A DNA stretch of 64,000 nt, taken from contig JAEVYU010000034.1 of assembly GCA_023392595.1 (NCBI GenBank), forward strand, positions 147,024 to 211,023. Direction: 5' to 3'. Positions within the stretch are counted from its first letter, which is position 1, and each line of letters starts with the position of its first letter. The position numbers were made by a program, and so were the translations under genes. This document shows, in pieces, positions 26,606 to 34,772 of the stretch. This stretch comes from Bacillota bacterium. GTDB taxonomy: Bacteria; Bacillota; UBA4882; UBA8346. The notes under the pieces were generated by a model. That model saw nothing but the letters and a program-made list of their open reading frames with translations. It searched no databases and had not been told where the DNA came from.

Positions 26606-28219
26606 CTAAAACGGGGGCCGATCTTTTTCCAACGGAATGACATCCTCCGGAGACACAACATGAGTCTTTTTCTTGGTTTGATCGGTTAATAATTCGCTGT
26701 GTTGTCTCTGCCCGAGCTTATCCGCCATCGGCTGAATATGTAAAGGATGAATTGGATGCCCGGCTTGTTTTCTGTCCGCCTTTAAGGCTTCCGCCGTGCC
26801 ACTGACCAACTGTGAAAGCTCCGCTACAATTTTCTTCACACTATCTGCTTGAGCGGTTAATTCTTCAGCGGCTGAGGCGCTTTCTTCAGCGCTGGCAGCA
26901 TTTTGTTGAGTCACACTCTCTATTTGGGTCATCGCCTTATTGACTTGTTCTATTCCCTGAGCTTGTTCCTGGCTGGCAGCGGCGAGTTCATTCATGAGTT
27001 CATTGACCTTTTTAGCCTGATCGGTTATATCTGCCAGAGCTTCACGTACTCTTTGGGCAACAGACACACCTTCGATTGATAATTCAATGTTTGTTCCAAT
27101 AATGGCAGTCGTATCTTTGGCCGCTTGGGCGCTCCGCCCGGCGAGATTTCTTACTTCTTCGGCTACAACCGCAAACCCCATTCCTGCTTCTCCAGCACGA
27201 GCTGCTTCAATCGCAGCATTTAATGCCAGGATATTGGTCTGAAAAGCGATATCATCAATGACTTTAATAATCTTGGCAATCTCGTCGCTGGATTTTTTAA
27301 TTTTCTCCATTGCGTCCATCATTGCCTGCATCTCCGCACTACCCTTGTCTGCGGATTCCTTGGCCTGTTCGGAAAGTTGAGATGCTTGTTGGGTATTGAC
27401 CGTATTTTGTTGAAACATTGAAGCCGCTTCCTGCAAAGTCGAGGATGTTTCTTCGATTGCGGATGCTTGCTCGGCACTTCCCTGGGACAGTTGCTGGGCC
27501 GAGGCTGATAGTTGAACAGAAGCCGCCGCAACCTGCCCTCCTCCCTCGGCGAGAGAGTTGGTAATCTTTTGTATCGGTTTGGTGATACTCCGGGCAATCA
27601 GGTAAGCCAGGAATATGCTTAAGACGAGACAAACAATCCCTAATATCAGCAATAATCCATAAAAACTATAGTAACTTTGTAAAGCGCTCTGGTTGACTTC
27701 GACATTTCTCGCTTCGGCTAAAGTCACAATTCTTTGCATCATGGCCGTTCCTTCCCTGCTCATGGGATCGGCTTTCTCGGCCAATAATACAGCTGCTTCG
27801 GAATTTTTACGGGCATTGATAAAATCGGTTATTTGATTATTAACAGGCCGTACGCGGGCAACGTTGTCCGACAAACTCTGCAAGATCGCCTTTTCTTCCT
27901 CATTTAAAGAAAGTTTTACCAACGCTTTAAGAGATTCATCCAACAAGGATCGGGCCGATGCTCTCTCATTATTTTCCAATTCAAGAGTGACGGAATCGGA
28001 AAATATCAAATCACCCCGTGTATTCAAGCGAATCATCAACATTGATTTTTGAATGTCATTCACTAATTGGATCTTTTGGGCATTCACGGTTACTTCTTGC
28101 AGTTTTGAGCGGATAGCGTTCATCCCAAACAGTGATGCTGCAATTAAGACAATCGAAATAGCCAACATACAACCAAAACCTAAGCGAATCCGGGTACCTA
28201 GTTTCATCTTCTGCTGCAT
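26606..28219 (-). CDS. methyl-accepting chemotaxis protein
   Basis: Inner-membrane chemoreceptor of 537 residues from ATG 28219 (AAGGGGG, eight-base spacer). Two transmembrane segments (near MLAISIVLIAASLFGM and YSFYGLLLILGIVCLVLSIF) flank a helical four-helix-bundle sensor. A short HAMP linker (SITKPIQKITNS) follows. The signalling tip has the conserved IDDIAFQTNILALNAAIEAA and EEVRNLAGRSAQAAK. The sensor gives no ligand clue. No other chemotaxis gene is nearby. Confidence 0.93.
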   Translation of the reverse strand: MQQKMKLGTRIRLGFGCMLAISIVLIAASLFGMNAIRSKLQEVTVNAQKIQLVNDIQKSMLMIRLNTRGDLIFSDSVTLELENNERASARSLLDESLKALVKLSLNEEEKAILQSLSDNVARVRPVNNQITDFINARKNSEAAVLLAEKADPMSREGTAMMQRIVTLAEARNVEVNQSALQSYYSFYGLLLILGIVCLVLSIFLAYLIARSITKPIQKITNSLAEGGGQVAAASVQLSASAQQLSQGSAEQASAIEETSSTLQEAASMFQQNTVNTQQASQLSEQAKESADKGSAEMQAMMDAMEKIKKSSDEIAKIIKVIDDIAFQTNILALNAAIEAARAGEAGMGFAVVAEEVRNLAGRSAQAAKDTTAIIGTNIELSIEGVSVAQRVREALADITDQAKKVNELMNELAAASQEQAQGIEQVNKAMTQIESVTQQNAASAEESASAAEELTAQADSVKKIVAELSQLVSGTAEALKADRKQAGHPIHPLHIQPMADKLGQRQHSELLTDQTKKKTHVVSPEDVIPLEKDRPPF

Positions 28220-28240
28220 AATGTTTTCCCCCTTTTCCAT

Positions 28241-28674
28241 CTACCATCACCATCGGCAACATCAGAACATCGCTTGATAGATGAATTTTCGCCGTTTTCC
28301 TTTCTCTCCGTTATCCCATGTTCCGGCAATTCAATGCCTATGATTTCCGTCTTGCTGACGGCCTATGCCCTCACCCCATCTGTCCATTCTAAGCAGTGGC
28401 CCTCTCCCATCACGCAAAAAACGCTATGGGCGAGGGATTGTGATTGCCTATTTTTTGCCGTCCTGCTCCTTCCCTTTATTCAGTATACGGTAGCGGGGGA
28501 AAAGCCGGCTTCTTTGAGTAAGCCGCAGAAATAACGGCTTACTTATAGTTTCAAATCTCTGGAGTCACATCAATGAATGCCGTTCTTGCTTGTCCACGGC
28601 TTCCACCGGCTGGGTCACTTTTTGAGCGGCCAAAAATGTAACCTCCGCTCGCAATACGAGCGGCAAAAGCCGCC
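28241..28674. other. intergenic stretch without a supported gene
   Basis: Upstream of the chemoreceptor gene. It contains degenerate, C-rich sequence resembling the edges of the repeat family and no ORF with a ribosome site. Confidence 0.4.
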
Positions 28675-28857
28675 GGAACCTAGATTCCGGTCTTCCTCTT
28701 ATTCATCCAGGGTTTTTGAATGTCGCCGCCATCCATGGCACTCTGCTTGCCAATTATATAAGGCTTTCGATGGCGACCGTCGATTTTCATCCATGATCAT
28801 AGACGGCGCATCGTCTTCGTCCTGAAGACGGAAGAACTTTTAAATGCGGATTCTTCA
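28675..28857 (+). repeat. long intergenic repeat, copy A
   Basis: About 180 bp, nearly identical to 31795-31977 (only scattered substitutions over the last 160 bp), starting at a GGAACC...ATTCC motif and ending GATTCTTC. A diverged inverted relative lies at 33276-33452. Open frames across it conserve neither a start nor a ribosome site, so it is treated as non-coding. Confidence 0.75.
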
Positions 28858-28981
28858 AAAGCAGTTCGATGCCCATGATTTTACCGGCTTCCTGGAGTTT
28901 GTGGGTGAGATCAATGTTGTCCCGGCTGGGTGCAGCGTCACCACTCGGATGGTTGTGGAAGGCGATGATTGATTTGGCGTC
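28858..28981 (-). pseudogene. radC: radC remnant (C-terminal JAMM core)
   Basis: On the minus strand the frame from 28981 reads DAKSIIAFHNHPSGDAAPSR, then DNIDLTHKLQEAGKIMGIEL. This is the metal-binding HNHPSGD core of RadC/JAB proteins. Nothing matching the N-terminal half precedes it, and the frame runs into repeat copy A, so only a fragment remains. Confidence 0.8.
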
Positions 28982-29012
28982 GCATGTTTACATGCGCTTC
29001 ATCAGGGCGGCC

Positions 29013-29047
29013 TAATATCATTTAACCGCTTTTGTTAAATGATATTA
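29013..29047. repeat. perfect 14-bp inverted repeat
   Basis: TAATATCATTTAAC (29013-29026) and its complement (29034-29047) with a 7-base loop. AT-rich and without a U tail; function unclear. It lies between the radC fragment and the terminator at 29092. Confidence 0.6.
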
Positions 29048-29091
29048 AAGACATTCGCGGGATTCGATATAGACTCTTGATTTCAAAATAA

Positions 29092-29120
29092 AAAGCTGTC
29101 CCTAAATACAGGACAGCTTT
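29092..29120 (-). terminator. Rho-independent terminator after the propeller-protein gene
   Basis: AAAGCTGTCC (29092-29101) and GGACAGCTTT (29111-29120). On the minus strand the stem is followed by a T-rich tract (TTTATTTTG). Confidence 0.85.
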
Positions 29121-29150
29121 GAAAAGACTATCATTTCATCGATTTTAACA

Positions 29151-30959
29151 TTATTTTTTCAAGTAAATCACGCGATATTCATCATATAAAGCCAAGGCCC
29201 GGAATACCGGAATCCGGAATACCATCCCTAACCCATTGGTGAAAGTGCCGATGTGCGAGAATTTAAGATAAAGAGTGATCTCATCGCCTTCGCTCCAACC
29301 TCCGCTTTTCCAGTCATCCGCAAATTCTTGGGAAGGGATTTCCACAAAAAATCGCTGCCCATAGTCACTGATATCTAGATAGGGGATGCCCTTACCATTA
29401 TCCGACGTATGGATCTCAATTTGGTCCCCTACCAGCTCGCCACTATACTCGCCAAAACAATTGGGATATGATGCCGGACTTTTCATGATCGTTGCCAAAT
29501 CCTTAAATTGATAGGAGCCTTGCAACACTTTTTTATAGGCCTTCAAATCATCAATGGTTGTTGTCCGTTTGCTGGAAACATAGTCTTTGGCGATATAACC
29601 GCTGACTTCTTTGGATGCTCCATCCACGGCAACCTGGGCCTTGCACCAATAATATCCAGCCTCATGCAACTCTTCATTATTGGAAACATTGACAATCACA
29701 TTGGGACTTACCGGGAACTCCGCTCCCCTTTGGTTAGCCGAGATGGAAGTGCTAATGGCAGTTTTTCGGACCACAAACATCGGGTGATACCCTAAATCCG
29801 GCCGCTTTATTTCCGGTTCGGAGGAATCCCCCATAATAAATAATCCATTTCCGGCAATCAGTAATCTTTTACCGGGTTGATCTGTAGTAAAAGTGTTTAT
29901 TTGAATGTCATCATCACGGAATTGACCCAATAGCCTGCCGTTTTCAGCATTATAAATTGAAATTTCACCATTATTACCATTTTGCATCCTATTGCTAGTA
30001 AAACACAGGAGGTCATGGGAATTATGTTTAAAAATAACCTGATCGGCATAAAATTCATTAATTTGACACAAAAGGGATCCATCATCCATCTTAAATACTT
30101 GGCCTTTTTGATCACCATTCACAAACAGCAGTTTTTGATCATCGGATACCGCAATCAGATAACCTTTTCCATGCAATGCAGGTTGAGGGCGCTCGACCGC
30201 TTTACCATCCTTCAGACTATAAAAAACCGGACGGCCTTCTTTGGAAAGATAAACCAGGAAATCGTCTTTCAAAAAGGCGAAATGATATTCTTCAACATCG
30301 TAAGCGTAAGGAAAAGGTTTAATAGTGTATAACACTTTTAGATTGTTAGCGTCTAGTATGGTTACCGTCTCAGCATTTTTGGCCACGATGTAATGGCCTG
30401 AAGGACTAAGAGCAAGATTTTTAGTGGGAATGGCGCATTTTTTTAGCAGTTCCCCATCCAGGGAATAGACTACAATCCCATTCACCGTACCGAGCGCGAT
30501 ACTTTTTCCGTCTGGATAAAACGCTCCGGTTTTAAGTTCGCTAATGGGCAATTTGATAACAGTTTTCGTGGCTAATGTATTATAATCATAAACTCTGGCG
30601 TAACCTTGGTCCTCAATGCTAAGGATCATTTGATTATCCGGAGAAACCTTCACAGTTCCAACAGGGGCATTCGTCCTAAATAAACATTTCCAACTCGCCC
30701 GGGTTCCTTGCTGCTGATTTGATTGGGCTTCTTGAGTATCTCGATTATTTTCATCCTGAGTATCTTGATTGTCTTGATTATTTTTATCCTGGGTATCTTG
30801 ATTATCTTGACTACCTTTATTATCTTGAGTCGATTGGGTCGTTTTATCGATAATAATTTGTTTCAATTTCGGAAGCGAGATATTTGCTTTTACGGACACT
30901 GTGCTAAAAACTAAGATTAAAAAAATAACTCCATAAAAAAGCGCTTTTCTTTTTTTCAA
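29151..30959 (-). CDS. secreted WD40/beta-propeller-like protein with Q/N/D-rich linker
   Basis: Protein of 602 residues. Start codon is TTG at 30959 with GGAGG nine bases upstream. Signal peptide MKKRKALFYGVIFLILVFST, then a low-complexity linker (about residues 38-90) made of QDNQDTQD-type repeats. Next come beta-propeller-like blades (VSPDNQMILSIEDQGYARVY, FYPDGKSIALGTVNGIVVYS and others, to about residue 370). The C-terminal 200 residues, from about 400, contain a repeated beta pattern not recognised. It probably acts at the cell surface or in the periplasm as a binding platform; function is unknown. Confidence 0.75.
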   Translation of the reverse strand: MKKRKALFYGVIFLILVFSTVSVKANISLPKLKQIIIDKTTQSTQDNKGSQDNQDTQDKNNQDNQDTQDENNRDTQEAQSNQQQGTRASWKCLFRTNAPVGTVKVSPDNQMILSIEDQGYARVYDYNTLATKTVIKLPISELKTGAFYPDGKSIALGTVNGIVVYSLDGELLKKCAIPTKNLALSPSGHYIVAKNAETVTILDANNLKVLYTIKPFPYAYDVEEYHFAFLKDDFLVYLSKEGRPVFYSLKDGKAVERPQPALHGKGYLIAVSDDQKLLFVNGDQKGQVFKMDDGSLLCQINEFYADQVIFKHNSHDLLCFTSNRMQNGNNGEISIYNAENGRLLGQFRDDDIQINTFTTDQPGKRLLIAGNGLFIMGDSSEPEIKRPDLGYHPMFVVRKTAISTSISANQRGAEFPVSPNVIVNVSNNEELHEAGYYWCKAQVAVDGASKEVSGYIAKDYVSSKRTTTIDDLKAYKKVLQGSYQFKDLATIMKSPASYPNCFGEYSGELVGDQIEIHTSDNGKGIPYLDISDYGQRFFVEIPSQEFADDWKSGGWSEGDEITLYLKFSHIGTFTNGLGMVFRIPVFRALALYDEYRVIYLKK

Positions 30960-31279
30960 TTATTATGACCTCCTGAAAATGATGACACCTATGAGTTCAA
31001 GTTGTTGGCCCCGATCATCTCCTTGGTAAAAGTCAACACCGGTAACTTTTATTATTTACTTCATCCGCTAAATCACCAATGGGAAATTTAATTTTCACAA
31101 TCCCCAAAGCCATGCAAACAAAATATTATTAATTCTAGGTGATTAAACAAAAACCTACCCTATTATAAAAATTTTTGGTAAAATTGGAATTGCGCCGCCT
31201 GTAGATCCGCTCGTCCCTTATCGTTACAAAAAACCCTTTTCCTTCAAACCAACATAACTCCGCTCTCCCGGACCTATAT
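30960..31279. other. intergenic stretch, no gene seen
   Basis: AT-rich region between two minus-strand genes; it should hold the promoter of the propeller-protein gene. No RNA gene, repeat or convincing promoter was identified. Confidence 0.35.
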
Positions 31280-31600
31280 TCATCTTCCCAGCCACTCCTG
31301 TAGCCCCAATCCATCTTTCAATATCTGCCTGTAAATAATCTGCGGCAGCAGCATTTCCAATGTTCCGATCATGCCCGGTAAGCTTTCAGTAACAATTTCC
31401 TGGTGGACCGGATCATGCAATAATTGGAGACGTTCTTGAAAACAGTCCTTCATCTGCGCTCGAAGATTTTGATATTCGGTATTTTGACTGATAATTTTAT
31501 AATAGATTTCGTTACAGCGTTCAATAATCAGATAATCGATATACTCTTCCAAATCAACCGGCGAATCGCTTTCGGTAATGGTAAATTCAAAGTCGGCCAT
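31280..31600 (-). CDS. hypothetical acidic helical protein, 106 residues
   Basis: ATG 31600 is preceded by GGAGG with an eight-base spacer. The protein is mostly helical and acidic (MADFEFTITESDSPVDLEEY; later NLRAQMKDCFQERLQLLHDP). No known family recognised. The good ribosome site supports a real gene. It sits alone between repeat-rich stretches. Confidence 0.65.
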   Translation of the reverse strand: MADFEFTITESDSPVDLEEYIDYLIIERCNEIYYKIISQNTEYQNLRAQMKDCFQERLQLLHDPVHQEIVTESLPGMIGTLEMLLPQIIYRQILKDGLGLQEWLGR

Positions 31601-31794
31601 GAGATGAACCTCCTTAAAATTTAGTTGATACTGGATAAGGGCATGAGAAAACAGCTTCGGGAAGCTAAATGCAAAACATTTTTCTCCCTGTTACAAATCT
31701 AAAGTTTATTTGGGTCGATGGGAGGATGTTCCTACCTCCCACACCCTCCAGGACCAAAGGGTTGGGGCGGCAACCCTTTGGAATCCACCGCTCG

Positions 31795-31977
31795 GAACCT
31801 ACGGATTCCGAACCTCCCTTTATTCATCCAGGGTTTTTGAATGTCGCCGCCATCCATGGCACTCTGCTTGCCAATTATATAAGGCTTTCGATGGCGACCG
31901 TCGATTTTCATCCATGAACATAGACGGCGCACCGTCTTCGTCCTGAAGACGAAAGAACTTTTGAATGCAGATTCTTC
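31795..31977 (+). repeat. long intergenic repeat, copy B
   Basis: Near-identical to copy A at 28675-28857, exactly 3120 bases further on. Shared segment includes TCATCCAGGGTTTTTGAATG and CGTCTTCGTCCTGAAGACG. As with copy A, a radC fragment lies within about 75 bases on its right side. Confidence 0.75.
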
Positions 31978-32050
31978 GAAGTATAACCTTTGCCAATCAA
32001 AACAAACAAGTACATAATCTTTTTTCCCTTCATCCTTCACACATTTAACT

Positions 32051-32404
32051 TTATAGAAATCCTTTTTCCTTTAAGCTGCAATAATTCTTTTCTCCCGTTA
32101 TCACATGATCCAACAGTTCGATACCCATGATTTTTCCGGCTTCCTGGAGTTGTGGGTGAAATAAATGTCGTCATGGCTGGGTTCGGGGGAGCCGGTGCCG
32201 ACTATATGAAGGGCCGATTTTGTTTCTGGAGTTCAGTGAGATGATGCCAAACTTCTCAACCGGTTCAGACTTTAGATCCAAGAGGTATTGGAGGACTTTA
32301 TAGCAGATCACTGGGCTGGTGATTGAGTAGTCTTCAAGATCATAACGATGACGCTTGGTGCGAATTTGTTTCAGGGTGTAGATGTTGATTGAAGTAAGGG
32401 GCAT
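32051..32404 (-). pseudogene. radC: radC pseudogene with internal deletion and frameshift
   Basis: The N-terminal part starts at ATG 32404 (GGAGG eight bases upstream) and reads MPLTSINIYTLKQIRTKRHR ... CYKVLQYLLDLKSEPVEKFG, a RadC-type start. The frame then jumps past the HNHPSGD core: after SLNSRNKI about 40 codons are missing. It resumes in another frame as EAGKIMGIELLDHVITGEKN and ends KEKGFL-stop at 32051. Catalytic residues are lost, so it is inactive. It is distinct from the 28858 fragment, which keeps the core lost here. Confidence 0.8.
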
Positions 32405-32517
32405 TGTAAAGGCCTCCAAAATAATAGATCTACTCCACCCAAGAATATCATGCCAAGAAATTCTTGTCAAGAAAATATTAATTCGCTATGTTAAAATATA
32501 TTTAAAGGAGGATTTAT

Positions 32518-32730
32518 ATGGAATCATTTCCTGAAAGGCTAAAAGCTTTACGCCAAGAAAAAAATATTACTCAAAGAGCAATAGCCAATCATTTAAATAT
32601 AACCGATACAGCCTATGGATTTTACGAACAAGGAAAAAACTATCCTAATATGGATATTTTAATTAAACTTGCAGATTATTTCGGAGTATCGTTGGATTAT
32701 TTAGTAGGAAGAAGTAATAAAAAAAATTAA
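32518..32730 (+). CDS. XRE-family HTH regulator, 70 residues
   Basis: Single-domain Cro/C1-type DNA-binding protein: FPERLKALRQEKNITQRAIA, then TDTAYGFYEQGKNYPNMDIL and the usual ending YFGVSLDYLVGR. AAAGGAGG precedes ATG 32518. AT-richer than its neighbours, which fits a gene from a mobile element. Target unknown; divergent from the radC pseudogene. Confidence 0.9.
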   Translation: MESFPERLKALRQEKNITQRAIANHLNITDTAYGFYEQGKNYPNMDILIKLADYFGVSLDYLVGRSNKKN

Positions 32731-33120
32731 CAAGCCGATAAAACGCAATATTGCGATAAAATTTATGTGCTTCGTATCATCTTCTTTTTGAATACTCTTT
32801 TATATGGATATTATCCAATATTTTTTGCCACCGTAAAGCAATAAGCGAATAAACCATTATTTCAAACACTAACTTTCATTATGCGTTCCTGTGCTACAAT
32901 AATTTTCCCAAGCTCTAATGTAAGGGAACGCCGACTTCTTACAACCCTGCTTTCAAAGTTAAAAAGTTTCAATCCACGCTCCCTTAAAGGGATAGGATAA
33001 ATAGGCCCGAAACCGTGGGCCCTCAAACCGTCATTCATTTTCGACTTCCTGTTTATCCCTCCACCCTCAATCCACGGGTTGGAAACCCATGGCTGTCACA
33101 CCCCTTACCAATTAAAACCG
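32731..33120. other. non-coding stretch after the XRE gene
   Basis: AT-rich to about 32900, then C-rich degenerate repeat sequence. It contains the CRISPR-like single repeat at 32966. No gene is supported. Confidence 0.4.
32966..32997 (+). repeat. solitary sequence resembling a type I CRISPR repeat
   Basis: GTTTCAATCCACGCTCCCTT followed by AAAGGGATAGGA. The start matches the common GTTTCAATCCACGC end of type I-C/I-B repeats, and CCCTT/AAGGG form the usual small stem. Only one copy is present and no cas gene is nearby, so it is at most a relic. Confidence 0.35.
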
Positions 33121-33452
33121 GTATCCACCCGCATCAATCTTTGTTACAAATCAATCCGCATTGCCTTTCATTTTTAAATGCCCTCCTCCCCCTCATTGCC
33201 CTTATAATCTTTCACATAACGTTCCTTTACGCTTTTTTATGCTTTTAGACCCAAACTCCTCACCCCGACATTTGAGGCAAGGACGCCGAAAAGCGCGGCT
33301 TCTTTTCTCGGATGAAAAACTCGGCTTGTTTTACAAGCCGCGCCGTCGCCCCCGTAAGCCTCATATAATTGCCAGTCGAAAGGCCATGGATGGCGAAGAC
33401 CCACTAGAAAATGGGATGAATAAAGGGAGGTTTGGAATCCGTAGGTTCCAAC
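33121..33452 (+). repeat. composite intergenic repeat, copy C
   Basis: The left part (33121-33290) shares long stretches with 41268-41450, including GCATCAATCTTTGTTACAAA and AAATGCCCTCCTCCCCCTCA. The right part (33276-33452), read in reverse, is a diverged relative of copies A and B (GGAACCTACGGATTCC, CTCCCTTTATTCATCC). No ORF across it is supported. A short third copy of the left part lies at 33683-33730. Confidence 0.65.
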
Positions 33453-33748
33453 GGCGGGATTCCTCGCGATGTTAAAACATCGCGCAGGGTGATGCCGCCA
33501 CACCCTTTGGCCTTAGGGGTGCAGGGGAGTGGGTGACGTCCCCTGTCGGCAATCATAATCCATAATAATAATCTTTTTTCTCATCAAAGACCCTCAAAAC
33601 CGACATTTATCTCTTACTTCCCAGTCAATCCTCCGCCCTCATCCACGGGTTAAATCGTGTTCTTGAACACGCCCCCTGGCCGTTTCATTTTTAAATGCCC
33701 TCCTCCCCTCATGAGCCTCCTAAATTTAAAAAATGGTAATAAATACTA

Positions 33749-33763
33749 TGGAGTACTACTCCA
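33749..33763. promoter_or_regulatory. probable RpiR operator, site 1
   Basis: Perfect 15-bp palindrome TGGAGTACTACTCCA, 77 bases before the RpiR start. Confidence 0.6.
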
Positions 33764-33780
33764 AAAAATAAAAAAATGAA

Positions 33781-33793
33781 GGAGGATTATTCC
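33781..33793. promoter_or_regulatory. probable RpiR operator, site 2
   Basis: GGAGGATTATTCC matches site 1 at 10 of 13 positions and keeps the GGAG and TCC half-sites. Centres are 31 bp apart, about three helical turns. Confidence 0.5.
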
Positions 33794-33840
33794 ATAAGTA
33801 GTAGAATTATATTAATAACGCAGAAAAAGGGGCTGATGCC

Positions 33841-34707
33841 ATGGAAAATGCAAATTTGCTACAGGAATCAGGTCGGGGATTGGCCATGATTCGCAGCAGT
33901 TATACATCCCTGTCGCAGTCGGAACGTAAAGTTGCAGACTATATTCTAGCCAATACCTCCGGATTTTTATATCAGTCTGTCAATTACGTCGCACACCAGT
34001 GTCATGTTGGAGAGTCAACCGTGATTCGGTTTTGCAGGAGTGTGGGATTTTCCGGCTTTCAGGAAATGAAGTATATTTTGGCGCGGGATACGACGCCGGC
34101 AGAGGAGTATCCCGAAAGTGAAGATCCGAGCCACCAGGATTTATCCTATCTGGTACGCCAGCTTTCTGAAAAAACCATTCTTGGAATCAAGGATACTTTA
34201 CAACTTTTAGATTTAAATGAACTAAACCGGGCGATTGAAGCCATTTTGAAAGCCCGCCGGGTCGAATTTTATGGGGTGGGCGGAAGCGGGATTACCGCTC
34301 TCGAGGCGCAGTTGAAATTTATGAGAATCGGAATCACAGCCATCGCTTATACCGATGCCCATCTGCAGGCAATGTCCGCGACAACCCTGGGGCCTGAAGA
34401 TGTAGTTGTTGGAATATCATTGACGGGCGCACTGCGGGATATCGTTCATTCAATTGAGCTGGCCCGTGATTCCAAGGCTACTGTCATCAGCATCACATCG
34501 GTTCCCGGGTCTCCCATTACGGAAGTATCGGATATCATTCTCATCAATGGCGGAAGTGAGCGCGGAGTCAGCTCATCATTGAAAGGAAAAATTGCACAGC
34601 TTCACATGATTGATTTTCTTTTCACCGGAGTTTACGCAAGGCTTGGTGAAAAGGGCAAATATTATTCGGAGCGTACTGCGAAATCGACCATTGATCAAAT
34701 CTTATAG
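33841..34707 (+). CDS. MurR/RpiR-family transcriptional regulator
   Basis: Regulator of 288 residues: N-terminal HTH_6 domain (YTSLSQSERKVADYILANTS, then CHVGESTVIRFCRSVGFSGF) and C-terminal SIS domain (about 130-265: RRVEFYGVGGSGITALEAQL, GISLTGALRDIVHSIELARD) that binds sugar phosphates or sugar acids. It is the first gene of the plus-strand unit and is followed after 65 bases by an enolase-superfamily enzyme and an importer, which it probably controls. Two palindromes precede it. Confidence 0.92.
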   Translation: MENANLLQESGRGLAMIRSSYTSLSQSERKVADYILANTSGFLYQSVNYVAHQCHVGESTVIRFCRSVGFSGFQEMKYILARDTTPAEEYPESEDPSHQDLSYLVRQLSEKTILGIKDTLQLLDLNELNRAIEAILKARRVEFYGVGGSGITALEAQLKFMRIGITAIAYTDAHLQAMSATTLGPEDVVVGISLTGALRDIVHSIELARDSKATVISITSVPGSPITEVSDIILINGGSERGVSSSLKGKIAQLHMIDFLFTGVYARLGEKGKYYSERTAKSTIDQIL

Positions 34708-34772
34708 ACGTAAGGGTAATCGTCCCCGGTTACCTTGCTATCAGAAACAACTATATACTGGAGGCCATATCC

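Noticed and set aside
28577..28825. ORF of 82 codons over repeat copy A, similar to one at 31710-31946
   Set aside because: The similarity is due to the underlying DNA repeat; N-termini differ and no ribosome site exists, so it is not a protein family.
32940..33100. Possible CRISPR array
   Set aside because: Only one repeat-like unit is present; the nearby CAATCCACGGGTT segments belong to the degenerate intergenic repeats and are not regularly spaced.
33015..33503. ORFs on both strands across repeat copy C
   Set aside because: They overlap repeat sequence shared with 41268 and 28675, with no conserved start or ribosome site.
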